DNA of 64,000 nucleotides from Geminicoccus roseus DSM 18922 (GTDB taxonomy: Bacteria > Pseudomonadota > Alphaproteobacteria > Geminicoccales > Geminicoccaceae). The stretch is from contig NZ_KE386572.1 in the NCBI RefSeq assembly GCF_000427665.1, positions 3,596,373-3,660,372 of the forward strand, in the 5' to 3' direction. Made by a program: the position numbers and the translations under genes. Under the pieces are notes generated by a model, which was given only the letters and a program-made list of their open reading frames with translations, was not told the DNA's origin and did no database searches. Below, in pieces: positions 60,022 through 64,000 of this stretch. Every line of letters starts with the position of its first letter. The first letter of the stretch is position 1.

Positions 60022-60481
60022 CCATCCGCAGCGATTCCGGCCGGAAGCCGCAGCGCTCGTAGAAGCGCAGCGCGCGCTGGTTGGTGGCGAACACGTCCAG
60101 GCTGAGCAGGCGAAAGCCGGCCAGCACCGCCCAGTCCTCTACCGCCGCCATCAGGGCGGCGGCGATGCCCTGGCCCTCGGCGGCCAGGTCCAGCGCCAGC
60201 AGGCTGACATAACCGCAGGCCTCGTCGGTGACGCCGTCCCGGCCGGGCAGCGCCTGGACGAAGCCCAGCCGCTGTCCCGCGCCATCCACGGCCACCAAGA
60301 GCGCGGCAACCGGGGGCGGGTCGCCCAGCATCGCCGTCATGAAGCGGCCCTGAAAGGCGCGCATCGCCGCCAGGTCGTGCCAGTCCGGCCGGGGAACGTC
60401 GGAAAGGCGCTGGCTCAGGCCATGGATGAAGGCCATGTCAGACTCATCGGCCGGGCGGATCCGGATAACCGGCCCGGTCAT
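59966..60481 (-). CDS. GNAT-family N-acetyltransferase
   Basis: 171 residues with IRIRPADESDMAFIHGL at the start, the acetyl-CoA loop LDLAAEGQGIAAALMAA (about 106-122, Q-G-x-A type) and NQRALRFYERCGFRPE (about 134-149). Substrate unknown. The last 18 codons overlap the end of mlaC on the other strand. Its ATG overlaps the stop of the upstream coiled-coil protein (ATGA). Confidence 0.9.
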   Translation of the reverse strand: MTGPVIRIRPADESDMAFIHGLSQRLSDVPRPDWHDLAAMRAFQGRFMTAMLGDPPPVAALLVAVDGAGQRLGFVQALPGRDGVTDEACGYVSLLALDLAAEGQGIAAALMAAVEDWAVLAGFRLLSLDVFATNQRALRFYERCGFRPESLRMVKVLGAAGPSGCAPRSAP

Positions 60482-61056
60482 GGCGCCCGGGCTTCCAGCT
60501 CGGCGATCCGGGCCCGGGCGGCGGCAAGCTCAGCGCGCAGTCCGGCCGTCTCGTCGGCGCCGGGCGGCGGCTCGACCTGCAGCATCTCGCCCTCGGCCAC
60601 CGCGCTCAGCACCGCATGGCCGGCCTCCAGCCCGCCCAGCAGCCCGGAGATCCGCTCCAGTTCCGCGCGGGCTTCGGCCAGCTGCTCCACCGCCGCCGGC
60701 ACCCCGTCCAGCCGCGCCTTGGACAGTTCCGCCAGGCTGCGCACTTCCTCTTCCAGACGGGCGGCCTTGCGCACCGCCTCCTCCAGATCCTGCTCGAGCT
60801 GGCCGTTGCGCTCGCGCAGCCCCTCGTTCTCGCCCTCCAGCGCCGCCAGATGCCCGACCAGCCGGTCCAGCTCGGCCGAGCGCTCCGCCGCGTCGCCGGC
60901 GGTCCGGCCGGTGGCGGCGCGCTGCGCCTCCACCTTGGCGCGGATGCCCTCGATCGCCTTCTCCAGCTCGTCGGCGCTGCGGTCCGGGCCGCTGTCCTGC
61001 GCTGCCGCCGGCAGGGGCAGCAGCAGGACCGCGCCCAGCAGCAGCGCTCGGATCAA
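60478..61056 (-). CDS. Exported coiled-coil protein of unknown function
   Basis: 192 residues from a TTG that overlaps the prfB stop by 4 bp. A signal peptide (cleavage AAA at about 19) is followed by long heptad-rich helices (about 28-150) dominated by Ala, Glu, Leu and Arg, and a second short coil at the end (about 172-190). It resembles periplasmic scaffolding or envelope proteins, but no family is recognised. Translational coupling on both sides (prfB, GNAT) is evident. Confidence 0.8.
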   Translation of the reverse strand: MIRALLLGAVLLLPLPAAAQDSGPDRSADELEKAIEGIRAKVEAQRAATGRTAGDAAERSAELDRLVGHLAALEGENEGLRERNGQLEQDLEEAVRKAARLEEEVRSLAELSKARLDGVPAAVEQLAEARAELERISGLLGGLEAGHAVLSAVAEGEMLQVEPPPGADETAGLRAELAAARARIAELEARAP

Positions 61057-62181
61057 GCCGGATCCTCCACCTCGGTGGCGACCCCGGCCACGCCGCGCGC
61101 CAAGGACGCCTCCAGGAACTGGTCGAGATCGCCGTCCAGCACGCCCTGGGTGTCGGAGGTCTCCACCGAGGTGCGCAGGTCCTTCACCATCCGGTAGGGC
61201 TGCAGCACGTAGGAGCGGATCTGGTGGCCCCAGCCGATATCGGTCTTGGCGGCCTCGGTCGCATCCGCGGCGGCCCGGCGCTTTTGCAGTTCCAGCTCGT
61301 AGAGACGCGCGCGCAGCATGCCGAACGCGGTGTCGCGGTTGCGGTGCTGGGAGCGGTCGCTCTGGCAGCTCACCACGATGCCGGTGGGCATGTGGGTGAT
61401 CCGGATCGCCGATTCGGTCCGGTTGACGTGCTGGCCGCCGGCCCCCGACGCCCGGTAGGTGTCGATCCGCAGGTCCTTGTCCTGGATGTCGATCTCGATC
61501 GAATCGTCGATCTCGGGATAGACCCAGACGCTGGCGAAGCTGGTGTGCCGGCGCGCCTGGCTGTCATAGGGCGAGATCCGCACCAGCCGGTGCACGCCGG
61601 CCTCGGTCTTCAGCCAGCCATAAGCGTTCTCGCCGTCCAGCTTGAGGGTCGCCGACTTGATCCCGGCTTCCTCGCCCTCGGTCTCCTGGATCAGGCTGAC
61701 CTTGTAGCCGTGCTGCTCGGCCCAGCGCGTGTACATGCGCATGAGCATCTCGGCCCAGTCCTGGCTCTCGGTGCCGCCGGCCCCGGCGTTGAGCTCGACA
61801 AAGGCGTTGTTGCGGTCGGCCTCGCCGGAGAGCAGGGCCTCCAGCTGCAGGCGGCGCACCGTGTCGCGCAGGGTGCCAAGCTCGGCCTGGACCTCGGCGA
61901 TGGTGGCCTCGTCGTCCTCGGCCTCAGCCAGCTCGGCCAGTTCCACCCCATCGTTCAGCCGGGTCTCGATGTCGCGGACCTGGTCGATCCGCGCCGCCAG
62001 GCCGTTGCGCTCGCGCATGATCTTCTGCGCGCGCTCGGCATCGTTCCAAAGGGTCGGGTCCTCGGAGAGCGCGTTCAGCTCGTCCAGGCGGATAAGGGCT
62101 TCATCCCAGTCAAAGATGCCTCCGGAGCAGGGTGACACCTTCTTTCAGCTCGTCGGCGAGGTTCGCGATTTCGGCGCGCAT
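61053..62181 (-). CDS. prfB: Peptide chain release factor 2, with programmed +1 frameshift
   Basis: 375 residues after frameshifting. The zero frame runs from ATG 62181 for 23 codons ([23 protein letters not shown]) to an in-frame TGA at 62110-62112. The slip site is CTT-TGA-C with an internal SD-like CGGAGG just upstream, as in E. coli. Skipping one base joins DWDEALIRL and the rest, including the GGQ motif ([12 protein letters not shown]) and SPYDSQAR in place of the usual SPF anticodon-like element. RF2 reads UGA/UAA. GGAG precedes the ATG. Confidence 0.96.
62106..62125 (-). promoter_or_regulatory. prfB +1 frameshift site
   Basis: On the minus strand CGGAGGCATCTTTGACTGG contains an SD-like stimulator, the CUU slippery codon and UGA followed by C, which ends translation poorly. 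Low RF2 favours the shift and restores RF2 synthesis. Confidence 0.95.
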
Positions 62182-62211
62182 GGAAATCTCCGGGAAAGGA
62201 AAGACGTAGGG

Positions 62212-64000
62212 TCAGTACAGGCCGTCGCCGGTGACGGGCGGGGTGGCCGGGACGGCGGGCGCCGCCGGGCGGCCCTGGCCCGGCGGGTCGTAGAAGGCGG
62301 TCTCGCCGCCCACCACCTCGCCGCTGGCATATTCGCTGGTGGGCGCCGTGCCCGGCAAAAACGCCTCCAGGATCACGTCCTTGGTGCTGGGGCCGGGCAG
62401 GGCGCCGGAGGCCGCGTCGATCCGCACCAGCTGCACGCCGGGCGGCACCCGGAACGGGTTGGGCGGCGTGTCGGCCAGCGCCTTCTCCATGATCTCGGTC
62501 CAGATCGGCAAGGCCAGCGTGCTGCCGCTCTCATGGTCGCCCATGCTCTTGGGCTGGTCGTAGCCGACGAATACCCCGGTCACCAGGTCGGGGGAGAAGC
62601 CCACGAACCAGGCGTCCTTGAAGTCGTTGGAGGTGCCGGTCTTGCCGGCCAGCGGCCGGCCGAGCCTGGCGGCGCTGGAGGCGGTGCCGCGCTCGACCAC
62701 GCCGGCCAGCATGTTGGTCATCTGGTAGGCGTAGCGCGGGTCGGTCACCGCCGGGCGGGTGTCCGGCAGAAGCGGCGGCAGCCCGCCGTCATAGGATTCC
62801 ACCGCGCAGCCCTCGCAGGCGCGGTCGTCGCGGCGCATCAGCGTGTCGCCATAGCGGTCCTGGATCCGCTCGATCAGCACCGGGGTGAGCTTCTTGCCGC
62901 CGTTGACCAGCTCGGCATAGGCCGAGGTCAGCCCCAGCAGGGTCACCTCGTTGGAGCCGAGCGAGCCGGCCAGGAAGCCCTGCAGGTTGCGGTCGATGCC
63001 GAACCGGTGGGCGACGTCGATCACGTCGTCCATGCCGATCGCCTGGGCGAGGCGCACCGTCATCAGGTTGCGCGACTTCTCCAGGCCCAGGCGCAGGGTG
63101 GAGGGGCCGTAGAAGCGCTGGCTGTAGTTCTCCGGCTTCCATTTCGGCTGGTCCGGCCCCTGGTCGACCACGATCGGCGCGTCCAGCACGATCGATGCCG
63201 GGGTATAGCCGTTCTCCAGCGCCGCCAGATAGACGAACGGCTTGAACGAGGAGCCCGGCTGGCGCCAAGCCTGGGTGGCGCGGTTGAAGCTGCTCTGCCG
63301 GAAGTCGAACCCGCCGGTCATCGCCAGGACCCGGCCGGTGTTGGGGTCCAGCACCACCACCGCGCCCTCGAGCGCCGGGCGCTGGCGCAGCGCGAAGCGC
63401 GGCGCTTCGTCCGGCCCGGCGATGTCCTCGACCAGGATCACATCGCCCGCGGCCAGCACCTGGTCGGCGCGGGTCGGCTCCGGGCCGAGCTTGCCCTCGG
63501 CATCCGCAGGGCGCGCCCATTTCAGGTCGGCGGCCTGGATCATGCCCGTATCGCCGTCGGCAAAGCCAATCTCGGCGCGCTCCGCGCCGGCCGCCAGCAC
63601 CACTGCCTTCTGCCAGTTCAGCAGGGCGATGCCGGGATCCACCGTCGCCAGCGCCTCCTGCCAGGGCTGGTCCGGGCCGATGCCGGGCAGGCTGGCCAGC
63701 GGGCCGCGCCAGCCGGTGCGCCGGTCATAGGTGGACAGGCCGCGGCGCAGCGCCAGGTCGGCGATCCGCTGGATCTCCGGCTGCACGGTGGTGCGCACCG
63801 ACAGGCCGCCCTCATAGAAGCCGGCCTCGCCCAGCTCGCCCACCAGCTTGCGGCGGACCTCCTCCAGGAAATAGTCGGCGCTGGCGACGTCGGCCTGGCC
63901 GCCGCGGGCGCGCAGCACGAACGGCTCGGCCCGTGCGGCCTCGGCCTCCTCGGCGGTGATGTAGCCGTCATCGAGCATCCGGCCGATCACGTAGTCGCGC
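62212..64000 (-). CDS. mrcA: Penicillin-binding protein 1A, bifunctional, N-terminal part beyond the window
   Basis: At least 596 residues; the frame is open to base 64000, so the glycosyltransferase domain lies outside. Transpeptidase motifs are GSSFKPF (SxxK), KSRNL (SxN) and KTGTSNDFKDAWFVGF (KTG). EGGLSVRTTVQPEIQRIADLALRRGL and a linker OB-like domain (about 130-200) precede it. It polymerises and crosslinks peptidoglycan in the periplasm. It reads toward prfB, 30 bp apart. The tail is Pro-rich. Confidence 0.95.
   Translation of the reverse strand, partial: RDYVIGRMLDDGYITAEEAEAARAEPFVLRARGGQADVASADYFLEEVRRKLVGELGEAGFYEGGLSVRTTVQPEIQRIADLALRRGLSTYDRRTGWRGPLASLPGIGPDQPWQEALATVDPGIALLNWQKAVVLAAGAERAEIGFADGDTGMIQAADLKWARPADAEGKLGPEPTRADQVLAAGDVILVEDIAGPDEAPRFALRQRPALEGAVVVLDPNTGRVLAMTGGFDFRQSSFNRATQAWRQPGSSFKPFVYLAALENGYTPASIVLDAPIVVDQGPDQPKWKPENYSQRFYGPSTLRLGLEKSRNLMTVRLAQAIGMDDVIDVAHRFGIDRNLQGFLAGSLGSNEVTLLGLTSAYAELVNGGKKLTPVLIERIQDRYGDTLMRRDDRACEGCAVESYDGGLPPLLPDTRPAVTDPRYAYQMTNMLAGVVERGTASSAARLGRPLAGKTGTSNDFKDAWFVGFSPDLVTGVFVGYDQPKSMGDHESGSTLALPIWTEIMEKALADTPPNPFRVPPGVQLVRIDAASGALPGPSTKDVILEAFLPGTAPTSEYASGEVVGGETAFYDPPGQGRPAAPAVPATPPVTGDGLY

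Overview
The window is GC-rich, densely packed chromosomal DNA from a Gram-negative bacterium, most likely an alphaproteobacterium of Rhodospirillales/Geminicoccaceae type. The evidence is the gene content: a TctABC-type carrier, several binding-protein sugar ABC importers, MlaA/MlaC, an ArsR-methyltransferase fusion beside metF, PBP1A, and prfB with the classical +1 frameshift. Most genes overlap or nearly touch their neighbours. GTG and TTG starts are common. I saw no rRNA or tRNA gene. The taxon is inferred, not proven.

Layout. 1-5147: the end of a tripartite tricarboxylate transporter operon (tctC fragment, tctB, tctA), an SDR dehydrogenase, a BON-LysM protein, and a proline racemase/4-hydroxyproline epimerase. 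5150-5800: a minisatellite of about 127-bp units, each with three copies of a CTCGGGTTCGTTCG-like motif. 5857-8283: a small operon opening with a 38-codon secreted Cys-rich peptide, then a membrane-anchored Cys-rich protein, a methyltransferase and an AhpD-like protein, preceded by a CRP/FNR-type palindrome. 8361-14969: an MgtC/DUF4010 membrane protein, a DUF429 protein, a DenD-like dehydrogenase, and a divergent sugar ABC importer without ATPase. 15001-20182: a GST with a long Pro-rich tail, a ribokinase, and an mntR-led operon. 20225-21194: a decayed IS630-type transposase. 21469-27183: a copper/haem oxidoreductase operon (Sco, multicopper oxidase, unknown secreted protein, dihaem MauG/CCP-like protein).

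27542-30943: a PilZ-like protein, a LuxR-type response regulator and a hybrid histidine kinase. 31106-34489: a TPP riboswitch followed by thiBPQ. 34553-37690: an alpha/beta-hydrolase-like protein, an MBL-fold lipoprotein, an HNH nuclease and an Mrr remnant. 37987-46348: two tandem sugar-type ABC importers that end in one UgpC/MsmK-type ATPase. 46473-49589: an acetoin/2-oxoacid dehydrogenase complex (E1 alpha, E1 beta, lipoyl-hydrolase E2) closed by a strong terminator. 49725-54727: sbcDC. 54734-58331: a cyclase-family hydrolase, a candidate small RNA with its own promoter and UUCG-loop terminator, a VOC protein, metF and the ArsR-methyltransferase regulator. 58635-64000: mlaA-mlaC, then a minus-strand run of PBP1A, prfB, a coiled-coil protein and a GNAT.

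How it fits together. The window is mostly uptake and catabolism of small organic solutes: one tripartite carrier and three ABC importers that may share a single ATPase, with nearby dehydrogenases, a kinase and an epimerase. Conserved housekeeping genes lie between these blocks. RNA-level control recurs: a TPP riboswitch with an SD-masking hairpin, a palindrome over the SD of the metF regulator, prfB frameshifting, and a hairpin between the binding-protein and permease genes of all three ABC importers. The least explained items are the Cys-rich peptide operon, the minisatellite, the intergenic small RNA and the copper/haem operon.
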